NCBI RefSeq assembly: GCF_945859705.1 | Contig: NC_079137.1 | Span: 74,484,277-74,548,276 of the forward strand | Direction of reading: 5' to 3' | Source of the DNA: Episyrphus balteatus | Lineage: Eukaryota; Arthropoda; Insecta; Diptera; Syrphidae | DNA length: 64,000 bases | In this document: piece by piece, positions 54,870 through 64,000 of the stretch | How positions within the stretch are numbered: position 1 is the stretch's first letter | Layout: each line of letters starts with the position of its first letter | The notes under the pieces: model-generated | The model's database searches: none | What the model was told of the DNA's origin: nothing | What the model saw: the letters and a program-made list of their open reading frames with translations, nothing else | Program-made: the position numbers and the translations under genes

Positions 54870-56540
54870 ATATATGAGTGTTAATTAAAGTTTAAATATT
54901 TTTGATAATTATATGTAGGTACTTCTTTTCCAACTGGGTTTGTATCAGAGTGAAAATTTACATTTTGACAGATGTCAAAATGAAATTTTGCTAAATTAAC
55001 AAATCCAGCGATGGCATCGAATTATTACTACCAACTCAATTTTTAGAGGCATGTTCACATGAACACGTGAAAAAGTTTTGATAAAAACAATTTTTTGCGA
55101 GTAAGATGTAGGTACCTATGCATAACTACAATCGATGTTGTACAAGCTGTGACTCTGTCGTTGCTTAACAAACCTTGAGTTAATTTTATTCATTAACGAT
55201 TAAGCACCATTTTTAAAACCAACAATAGGTATTTTGATTTCCAATTTTCAGTGCAGATTTAACTCTGGTTTAACTAGGGATTATTTATTTTATAACTGCG
55301 AACCAGAACTTAGTTATTGTTAGTTTTTCAGTTCAGGATTAACATATCTTTGAATTATCAAAATTCAGTTAAAATCGATATGTTAAACCTTTATTAATTC
55401 ATACTTCTCTATCAAACCTCAGGTAGTGGGAGCATAAAAAGATATTTTCGAAGATGGCATTGCTAATTTTGACAGTCAATAATAGGTGTGTTTTTTACTA
55501 CCACCAGGCTTAACTGGACAAAAAAACGCATCGAGGCTTAGCCGGAAATCTTGGCAGCACTGTCTACGGAATGTTCCGAAAACAGCAGACACAAACAAAA
55601 TTTTGAGTTGTCATATTTTTCGCTTTCTTGTTTTTCTTGTATGTTTTACAAAGAGATACAAAAAGGTATGCAAGCATAAATAGTTAGACATTTTGTCATT
55701 CCAAACGTCAGTTGTCACATTTGTAAACAAATTCGAAACAATTTATGAAAAATTTAATTTGGTAGCACAGATTTAAAACTACTCAAAAATTTTAGCCCAA
55801 AGGAATCTCAGGGCTAAGCACAGGGTTGATCTAATAAAAACAGTGTGTGACTGTGTGTACCTACACATGTTCACATGACTGAATTCATACTTATTCACTT
55901 TTATCAAAACTTTCTCGTACCGTGTGAATATGCATTCAAAAATTAAGCAATATCACACGATAATAATGCACATGTAGCAGCTGGATTAAATGCACATGTA
56001 GAAGAAGGGTTAATATATGTAGGTATGTAATTTTGATATAAATGTCAAAATGTAAGTTTTCAACATGATCAAAAAGTCAAAAAAGGAGTATAACTTCAAA
56101 AAGATAGAAAATAAGTCTTATTGGTTTGAAACAGACATGGAAGTCTGTGATCAACTTAATGTAGTGTAGTTACATTTGTCGTGCAACCAGTAGTCGATAC
56201 AAACTTCGAATTAGGAAGTAATTAAAAATGACAGAAGGTTTTGGAAAACTTGATACAACTTATCATGTTTTTGTTATTTTCCACACATGTTCTCCTCATA
56301 CTTTGTTTTCACGAAATTCAAGACCATTGATCGATATAATGAAAATTGCAATTGAGCAATTAAAACATGTAATCTACAAAGCTGATAGAGAAAGTTACAC
56401 AAAGCAAACTCATTATCTACTTGTAGGAATGTGATATTCAATTTCCTTTCTGCTCTTCAAGATATCAGTAATTAAATTTTTCGGAAGTATTCAATGATCA
56501 ATCTTAGTCGAATTTAGGTTACTTTGTAGTCAAACAACAA
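54870..56540. other. Intergenic g15-g16
   Basis: No gene. Two copies of the dispersed repeat with TGTCAAAATG (54940-54995 inverted, and 56034-56105). The frames at 55486-55683 and 56228-56434 lack support. Confidence 0.5.
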
Positions 56541-56554
56541 AAAACAAAACAATA

Positions 56555-56633
56555 GATAAGAACGTCAAATATGATATGTGTTAGGCACAAAGTTTCTTAA
56601 TCACGGAGGTGTCTTATTTTGGGTCTATATAAA
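56555..56633 (+). promoter_or_regulatory. g16 promoter: GATAAG and TATA
   Basis: GATAAG at 56555-56560 and TATATAAA at 56626-56633, about 45 bp before the start codon. Confidence 0.65.
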
Positions 56634-56671
56634 CTTGATTCTCAATTTTTACTTATCAAGCGTGCATCATA

Positions 56672-57804
56672 ATGTCAATTCGTACGGGTGTGATATTATT
56701 TGTTGTCCTCTTTGGACTAGCTAGCTCTGCAAAACCAAAACAAGCTGTAAGTCTAAATTGTATCCTTTAAACTGCCATTTCTAACTTTTAAACATTGTTC
56801 TTGTTTTTTTAATTAACTTTGAACAGCAAAACAAAGCACAATGTGTTGATAACACTTTGTATGCCAAATTTATATGCGAGCAAAGACCAAATGGTGAGAG
56901 GCTGTTAGTTCCTGGAAAATGCTCACAATTCTATGAATGCTCAAATGGTGTGAGCAAGGTGAGGACATGCAAAAAATTCTTCGATCCAAAGACAAAAAAG
57001 TGTGTCTCCGAGTCGACATGCGTTGAGGTTGATAAAACAGATTGTGTGATACCAACTCCACCACCTTGCCATCAGACACCTCCTACTCCCAATCCACCAA
57101 TTTGTCCACCTCCAACTGTTTGTCCACCACCAACTGAATGTCCAGTTTGTCCACCACCGACTGAATGCCCTGCACCACCTTCAGGCGGGCCAGGAACCCC
57201 AGAATGTCCAGCACCAGGACCAGGAAATCCAGAAACTCCGGGAGAAAAACCTCCATGTCCTTCACCACCTACAGGAGGGCCAGGAACCCCAGAATGTCCA
57301 GCACCACCTTCAGGAGGACCTGGAACTCCAGAAACTCCGGGAGAAAAGCCTCCATGTCCTTCACCGCCTTCAGGAGGACCAGGAACACCAGAATGTCCAG
57401 CACCACCTTCAGGAGGACCTGGAACTCCAGAAACTCCAGGAGAAAAGCCTCCATGTCCTTCACCACCTTCAGGAGGACCAGGAACCCCAGAATGTCCAGC
57501 ACCACCTTCAGGAGGACCTGGAACTCCTGAAACTCCTGCACCAAAACCTCCATGTCACCGACCAGAAGGTCCGTGTGTACCTGAAGTGGATCCCAACGAT
57601 TTGTATGGTTCATATGTGTGCCGAAATAAGACCGATGGAACCATGTTGGTTACACTTACAACTTGCAAAGATTACTACTATTGCATTGGAGAACACTCTT
57701 ACCGCAAGTCTTGTGGAGAAAATCAATATTTCAATCCAAAATATAATGCATGTGATGAGAAGATCAATGTTTATTGTGCTTTGGACAAGAAACCTTCTCT
57801 ATAA
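56672..57804 (+). CDS. g16: secreted CBM14 protein with a cysteine-containing Pro/Gly repeat linker
   Basis: Exons 56672-56746 and 56827-57804; phase 0 intron; 350 residues. Signal peptide MSIRTGVILFVVLFGLASSA. Domain 1 (about 30-90) starts CVDNTLYAKFICEQ and has the LVPGKCSQFYEC core. A linker of about 180 residues follows, first CPPPT units and then roughly four 33-residue repeats containing PSGGPGTPECPAP and PETPGEKPPCPSP. Unlike the other linkers of the array it carries many cysteines (about 18) and few Thr. Domain 2 (about 282-345) is the DDLYGSYVCRNK type with all six cysteines. AATAAA at 57852-57857. The linker could be disulfide cross-linked; this is inference. Confidence 0.92.
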
Positions 57805-57859
57805 ATGAGTGTTTTTTTTTATAGATAAATATTTAAAATCTCTTAAAACAAAATAAAGA

Positions 57860-59740
57860 AATAAATAACCAGTTATTAGCACTGGTAAAAAAAAATAATT
57901 TCTAATTTGTCTTGAATTTATAATTTAAAATGCTTATGACTAACATATTCACTCAGAGACGAAAAAATAAATCTGCATATTCTCTAACTTTTTGACAATC
58001 TTAGGATTCCAGTGTAGTCTCTTTCAGTGTAGGGCAAAAAGCTTATACGTATTATACATGAGATAAAAAAAAGGTATTTATTAATGTAGATTTATTTATA
58101 AAGAAGATGTTACCAAACTGCTTTCTGAGGATGTAACAAGATAATGTAAGGTATCGCTTTAAAGAACCTGTTCTTAAAATTTCTTAATCTGGAATATTGT
58201 CAAAATATTATGAACCTACACAAGAAAAAGATAACATTTCAAAGGTGTCTCAACTCCTCACAAAACCCTAGAACCAATGCTTCAAAAACAATATTTTATT
58301 CTTGACCGTGAGGGTCGAGCTTTTGACATAATTTTATCAAAACTGTTCGACAAACAGAATCCATGGAGAATGAAGTTCCGCTTATCCACCGCTAGACGTA
58401 AAATCTGTGTTCTTTGCTCTATATGAGCGAGATAAAATTGTGCACAGGTTCAGCTAATGGCAGCTTCAATTGGAGCAGCAAAACTGTTATACTTTATAGG
58501 AAATTCATTATACAAAGTTTTATAGAGATCAGTGAACGTTAATCATTAAATGTTCGAAGACGTACAATTTGTCTCTATCTTTCCTCTGTATAGAGCGAGA
58601 TTGAACTGGGCACCGGTACAGCTAATATCAGGTTCTATTGGAGCAGAAAAACTGTTATACTTTGTAGGGATATCCAGTGAATTATAAAGATCAGAGTTAA
58701 CGTAAGCCATGAAAAATGTTCTAAGACGGACAATTTGTCTCTATACTTCTTCAATATAGAGCGAAATAGAAGTGTGTACCGTTGCAGCTAATGTCATGTT
58801 CAATTGGAGCAGAAAAACTGTTATACTTTTTAGGGAATCCACTATTCAGTCTACCACCTCCAAAGGAACGTGGCTGTTATATTTTTTCAAGGTTACTCCA
58901 CACTCAGCATAGAAAATCCTAGTATGGCAGCACAAGATGACTGAATACTGAGTGACTAAAATACAATTCACACTCACACCATAAATTATCAAAATAAGAG
59001 ACGAATTGTCGATCTACCACAGATTTCTATTGTAATCAGAAGACATCGTGATACCTACTGGACTTTGAACCATTACTTATCAAAATTTAATCTATCTAAT
59101 TGATTGTAACCACAAAATAAACATTTAGCCAACTGTTTACTTTACAAACGTTAAGTTCATTAAGAAATGAAAATCAAAAACTATCAAATCTAGTACAAAT
59201 ATTAATGTATTTTGTTATCATTGCCAATTTATCTCAAAAAATATACTAGAAAGATTGAAAAAGTTGTTAAAGGGTCTTAAAGGAGATAAGTTCTACGAAA
59301 TAGTTTTCAAGAGCTTCAAGTGATTCATGTGAGGTTTTAGCTCGATGGAAAGTTTGTAAGTTGCTCCTGGACAGTTATTTAACTAGAGTTTTGTCAATGG
59401 GGACATGAATAACTACAAAATAAAAACAAGACCAAAAGTTAAAAAATTCATAAGTTCTAAAAAATATATAAATCTAATTTTAACCGGAAATTAAAGTTGT
59501 ATCAGTTTCGGCATATTTTTTCTATCAAAAGACTATAAAACTAATTCAAAAAATTTTATCTTTGAATGGCTAGGCTACAGACAAAAAACAACCACATGCC
59601 ACGGTGAATCTTTAAAAACAGATTAATTGATTAATTGTTAATAACACTAAGATAATAAATTAATTAAATTACAAATTGATAAACACTTTTTATATCACAA
59701 CCAAATTCTATTAGTTTTGGCAAAAATAGCCAAAATGAAT
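57860..59740. other. Intergenic g16-g17
   Basis: No gene; contains the 167-bp tandem repeat described separately (58390-58855). The remainder is plain AT-rich sequence. Confidence 0.5.
58390..58855. repeat. Tandem repeat, ~167-bp unit, three copies
   Basis: Landmarks repeat at about 58471, 58639 and 58805 (TTGGAGCAGAAAAACTGTTA), each preceded by ATAGAGCGAGAT and CAGCTAATG and followed by a GATCAG and a GTCTCTAT block. One inverted single copy of the core sits at 42152-42195. Confidence 0.75.
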
Positions 59741-59747
59741 TGGAAGT

Positions 59748-59830
59748 GATAAGAAAAACTGAGATATGATAACTTCTATATCACTGAGCTTTTTGTAAGA
59801 TTAGGATCATCCAACTAAGTTGCTATAAAA
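59748..59830 (+). promoter_or_regulatory. g17 promoter: GATAAG and TATA
   Basis: GATAAG at 59748-59753, a second GATAAC nearby and TATAAAA at 59824-59830, about 45 bp before the start codon. Confidence 0.65.
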
Positions 59831-59869
59831 GCAAGTTCGGACATTTTAAGTTAGCAACTGTTCATCATC

Positions 59870-61757
59870 ATGTCAGTCCGATTGTGTGTGATATTATTTG
59901 CTGTCCTTATTGGATTAACGAGTGCTGCAAGGTTACCAAAACCAAAAGTAAGTTTATTTTGCTTGCTCCTCAGTTTTTTTTTAAATTTTGTATGTGTTTT
60001 TATTTCTTTCTTAGGCAGACAAAAAAGGTGAATGTGTGGATAATACATTATACGCAAAATATATTTGCCAAAACCGAAAGGATGGAGAAATGTTTCTAGT
60101 TCCTGGAACGTGCTCACAATACTACGAATGCTTGAATGGTGAAAGCAACGTTAAGACCTGTCCGAAATTCTATGACCCCGCATCACAAAAGTGTGTATCA
60201 GAATTAAATTGTGTTAAGGTAGACAATACAGACTGTGTTATACCTACACCACCACCATGCGCTGGAAATGAAACACCATCAACTCCACCAACTGAGCCTC
60301 CAACTCAACCACCAACTCAACCACCATCCGGAAATTGTTCTGGAGGGCCTGGACCATGCAACAGTTACTGGAACCCTGATGATTTATACGGCTCATACGT
60401 TTGCCGAAATAAGGACGACGGAACTGTGTTAATTGTTCCAAATAACTGCAGTGAATACTTTTTCTGTATTGGTGGATGGACTTACCTCAAGAATTGTGGA
60501 AGTGACATGTATTTCAATCCAGATGTTCAAGCATGTGATGTCAAGGAGCATGTGGTTTGTCCATCAGCACCAACAAAACCACCAACAGAACCCCCAACTA
60601 AGCCACCAACTAACCCACCAACAAAACCACCAACTGAGCCTCCAACGAAACCACCAACTGAACCACCAACAAAACCTCCAACTAAACCACCAACCGAGCC
60701 CCCGACTCAACCACCAACTAAACCACCAACGCAACCTCCAACTCAGCCACCAACTCAGCCACCAACTCAACCACCAACTCAACCACCAACTAAACCACCA
60801 ACGCAACCTCCAACTCAGCCACCAACTCAGCCACCAACTCAACCACCAACTCAGCCACCAACTCAACCACCAACTGAGCCTCCAACCAAACCACCAACAA
60901 AACCACCAACTGAGCCTCCAACTAAACCACCAACTCAACCTCCAACGCAACCACCAACTCAACCACCAACGAAACCACCATCCGGAAATTGTTCTGGAGG
61001 GCCTGGACCATGCAACAGTTACTGGAACCCTGATGATTTATACGGCTCATACGTTTGCCGAAATAAGGACAACGGAACTGTGTTAATCGTTCCAAATAAC
61101 TGCAGTGAATACTTTTTCTGTATTGGTGGATGGACTTACCTCAAGGATTGTGGAAGTGACATGTATTTCAATCCAATAGCTGGAGCATGCGATGTCAAGG
61201 AGCATGTGATTTGTCCATCAGCACCAACAAAACCACCAACAGAACCCCCAACTAAGCCACCAACTAAGCCACCAACTAAACCACCAACTCAGCCTCCAAC
61301 TCAGCCACCAACTCAACCACCAACTCAACCACCAACTAAACCTCCAACTCAGCCACCAACTCAGCCACCAACTCAACCACCAACTCAGCCACCAACTCAA
61401 CCACCAACTGAGCCTCCAACCAAACCACCAACAAAACCACCAACTGAGCCTCCAACTAAACCACCAACTCAACCTCCAACGCAACCACCAACTCAACCAC
61501 CAACGAAACCACCATCCGGAAATTGTGGCCCTGGACCTGCACCATGCAACAGTTATTGGAACCCTGATGATTTGTATGGATCATACGTTTGCCGAGACAA
61601 GAAAACCGGAACTAAGTTAATAGTTCTAAATAACTGCAGCGAATACTATTACTGTATTGATGGATGGACTTACCTCAAGACATGTGGTGACATGTATTTC
61701 AATCCAATAGCTGGAGCATGCGATGTTAAAGAAAATTCGTTGTGTCCTACAGCATAA
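59870..61757 (+). CDS. g17: secreted CBM14 protein with amplified [PPT linker + domain] units
   Basis: Exons 59870-59947 and 60015-61757; phase 0 intron; 606 residues. Signal peptide MSVRLCVILFAVLIGLTSAA. Domain 1 (CVDNTLYAKYICQN, about 34-92) is paralogous to g16 domain 1. Three domains of the type CNSYWNPDDLYGSYVCR .. CIGGWTYLKxCG follow, separated by two PPTx linkers (x = K, Q or E) of about 120 and 90 residues. The second domain plus linker is an almost exact copy of the first at DNA level (about 60319-60990 against 60977-61530). Sequons (NNCS) lie inside the domains. AATAAA at 61821-61826. Part of g8 closely resembles this gene. Expected: mucin-like chitin-binding protein. Confidence 0.92.
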
Positions 61758-61834
61758 AATGAACACATTTAATGAACATTTTTATTATGTTTTTCTTTTT
61801 CATTTCCATCGAAAAAATTAAATAAACATAAGTC

Positions 61835-62940
61835 TATAAAGCATAAAATTTAAAGTGATTTTTTCTATTTGTACTGATGTTTACACTGTCCAAAAGTCTG
61901 AATAAAAGATAAGCTTATAGGCATTTGTGTTAATAGGTAATATAATTCGATTCTAATCTTTCAAATCATACGATCCATTGATTGAATATAGCTTTAGATA
62001 TCTTTGGTTTATTAATAATAAAAAGTGTTATAATTTATAAGAGATTGTCAAGGGCAGTGTGAAAGCAATCTAAATGCGTCACGATGACAGAGTGACCCAT
62101 TTAGAGATAAATGGGCCTTACAGAGATAAATATTCCGATTTAGCACTGACACGCAAGATATATAAAATAGAATGTCGTCACATGCAATATTAATAGAATG
62201 TGTACACCACCTAACAGATTAAAGGCGGTCATACAAGTATTATTTAATCTATGTTCTTACTATCATTTTTTGAAAAGAAAATTGGATAGTTGTACTAAAA
62301 TCGTTGATTACTTATTATTTGACAGCTCACACTTCCTGCTCTTATGTTCTAAACATTGATATATTTGTATGTTAATTGTATGGAAACAACAAAATTTGAA
62401 TCAATCATTTAGCACAGATGACGTCACAGAAACAAACAGAGATAGGAGAACAAAAATCTGTGTATATTGCCTCCTTCGGAGGCTTTAGACTACTCATGAG
62501 TAGAAATCTAGTACAACATCTACACTTTCCTTTTTACTTGAGCAGAAGATCATTTGTTGATTGTAGAAATAGATCCATTAATCATCTGCTCAAGAGTAGT
62601 TAACCACATCAAAGGGAACGAGGCCAAAGTAACTCCTTCAATTTTATCTAAATGTAACATTCCAACAGAATGTCACAAGAATAAGAATTTTGACAAAGAT
62701 AAGAAGTAAACATTTGCTACTACACATGTGTATATCTCATTTCCTTCAGATATCTTGTTTTTTAAGTTATCTTTTTTTTTTAGTCATTAGAAACAACTTT
62801 AATTTTTGTCTTAACTCAACACGAGCCACCAAAATAAAAGAAAACATACATAGTCTTTGATGTGCCAAAAAAAAGACTAATATTTATCAAATATATGCAT
62901 GTAGTAGATAGAAGATTGTTCAATTGACATCAATGAAAAA
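61835..62940. other. Intergenic g17-g18
   Basis: Contains copy D of the TGACGTCA-ended repeat (62172-62426) and, just after it, CTACTCATGAGTAG and GAAATCTAGTACAAC, matching flanks of the other copies. No gene; the frame at 62418-62603 lies in the repeat. Confidence 0.55.
62172..62426. mobile_element. TGACGTCA-ended repeat, copy D
   Basis: Begins near TCGTCACATGCAATATTAAT and AGAATGTGTACACCACCTAA, and ends ACAGATGACGTCA. It is uninterrupted (about 255 bp) but more diverged than copies A-C. Confidence 0.6.
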
Positions 62941-62953
62941 TGAATTTCTGCGT

Positions 62954-62990
62954 TATAAAAACCTTTAAATTATTTTGAATTAACATCAGT
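62954..62990 (+). promoter_or_regulatory. g18 core promoter (TATA + initiator)
   Basis: TATAAAA at 62954-62960 and ATCAGTT around 62985-62991, the spacing expected of a fly core promoter. Confidence 0.7.
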
Positions 62991-63057
62991 TTCAAATAGA
63001 CATTTGTATGACTGATTGTTTAAACGTCAAAAGATAATATACAGAAACAATATAATC

Positions 63058-63822
63058 ATGTCTCATACCTTGGGACTTTTGACAACTCTCCTCTGTGGAT
63101 TGGTTTTCGTTAACAGCTTTGCTATTGAAGTAAGTTTGCTTTCTTTTCTTTTTGGTTTTGTCCAAATTTGACATTTTAAAACTGACATTTAACAGTCCCG
63201 ATCAAGTGGTGTAAATGAAGAAGTCTACGGAAAATATGTTTGTAATGGTAAACAAAATGGCGCCCGAATCATGGTCCCTGGATCATGCTCAAAATACTTT
63301 CAATGTAAAGCTGGAAAAAGTGTTGTAAACACTTGCGCAAGTCCAAATAAATTCTTCGATTCATCATCTGGAAATTGTGTGGCAACATCGAGTTGCATTG
63401 AGCCCAAAGGTGATTGCTCAACAGCCAAACCCAAACCAACACCACCATGTAATAACAAAAAGACCACTGCCACAACCCAATCTACTCCAATGGATTCCAC
63501 TAGTATTCCTAGTACGGGAAGTACACCTTGTATTGGTACAGCATGTGAAATCAAAAGTCAAATTCAACAGGAAAAAGTACAGAAAGAACTTGAAGAACAA
63601 TTTATTAAATACTTTGCTATTCCTGGACAAAAATGCGAATCTTCTGGTGGGTCTTGTCGTGGTCTGGCTAATGGAACAATTATTCCCCACAAAAACAACT
63701 GTAAGATGTATTTAGCATGTTTCAGTGGTTGTGGAGCTGAAATTTTGTGCCCAGCTTCGTTAAGTTTCAACCAAAAAACTCTGCTGTGTGACAGACCAGA
63801 GAATGTCAAATGCACTGCATAG
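63058..63822 (+). CDS. g18: secreted two-domain CBM14 protein
   Basis: Exons 63058-63129 and 63196-63822; phase 0 intron; 232 residues. Exon 1 encodes the signal peptide MSHTLGLLTTLLCGLVFVNS. Domain 1 (about 31-92; YGKYVCNGKQNGARIMVPGS then CSKYFQC) resembles domain 1 of g16 and g17. A Thr/Pro/Ser linker and a short charged, possibly helical stretch (IQQEKVQKELEEQFIKY) follow. Domain 2 (about 169-231; PHKNNCKMYLACFSGCGAEI) has extra cysteines: one pair (CESSGGSC) before the core and one inside (SGCG). AATAAA at 63841-63846. Its 3' end faces g19 with about 120 bp between the stop codons. Confidence 0.9.
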
Positions 63823-63944
63823 TTGAACATTGGAATATTTAATAAAAGAATTTAAAACTTATTAAAATGCAATTTTTATTTTTTTAAATTAGCAAAACTG
63901 ATACAAGTTCTACGCATATTAAAAGCATTAACTGATTGGCTTTT

Positions 63945-64000
63945 TTAACATGTTTGACATGGACTTGTTGTAGAATTTAGTGCTGGATCACATCCAGCAT
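63945..64000 (-). CDS. g19: C-terminal end of a further CBM14-like gene (partial)
   Basis: On the minus strand the frame AGCDPALNSTTSPCQTC, then stop at 63945, enters from the right edge. AGC followed by a charged residue is the usual end of a CBM14 domain here. AATAAA on the minus strand at 63875-63880 supports a gene end. Only 18 codons are visible, so the identification rests on context. Confidence 0.5.
   Translation of the reverse strand, partial: AGCDPALNSTTSPCQTC

Noticed and set aside
60564..61496. Minus-strand frames reading WWLSWWLSW
   Set aside because: Antisense of the PPT-linker codons of g17; similar shadows occur over the linkers of g8, g10 and g11.

Overview
This is AT-rich insect DNA, most likely from a fly: genes are small with short introns, promoters carry TATA boxes and TCAGT-type initiators, and mobile elements are Tc1/mariner, hAT and jockey-like. 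No bacterial features were seen. The window is an array of secreted chitin-binding proteins built from peritrophin-A (CBM14) domains, the proteins that cross-link chitin in the peritrophic matrix of the gut or in cuticle. I call the genes g1-g19 from left to right. Almost all need a spliced start exon that a simple ORF scan misses; the starts were rebuilt from splice sites, reading frame and signal peptides. Layout: g1 (872-2202, minus, five CBM14 domains); g2, g3 and g4 (4232-9096, minus, three two-domain paralogues); g5 (10574-11673, plus) and g6 (12621-13580, minus), a convergent pair with identical exon structure; g7-g11 (15648-31604, minus), large multi-domain proteins with mucin-like Ser/Thr or PPT-repeat linkers, in which g8+g9 and g10+g11 are a segmental duplication and g9 is frame-broken; g12 (32725-40932, minus), a secreted 2718-residue acidic repeat protein with no CBM14 domain; g13 and g14 (42712-47388, minus), CBM14 proteins, one with cysteine-depleted domains and one without the usual intron; a gene desert at 47.4-54.4 kb filled by nested transposons; g15-g18 (54458-63822, plus), a second CBM14 group whose first exon encodes the whole signal peptide; and the last codons of a further minus-strand gene, g19, at the right edge. 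Working together: the signal peptides, repeated six-cysteine domains and Thr/Pro linkers suggest that these proteins are secreted, bind chitin at several points and space the binding sites with glycosylated linkers. GATA-type motifs next to many of the TATA boxes would fit midgut expression, but this is inference. The array looks evolutionarily active. There is evidence of gene conversion (g2/g4, g7/g8), of a domain shared between g8 and g17 about 40 kb away on the other strand, of amplification of 12-bp linker codons, of C-terminal domain loss leaving a fossil in the 3' flank (g9, g11), and of paired cysteine loss in single domains. The most unusual items are the 39-unit acidic repeat protein g12, the paired loss of cysteines 2 and 6 in g13 and g15, the domain shared between g8 and g17, and the four-level transposon nest with a palindrome of about 1.75 kb.
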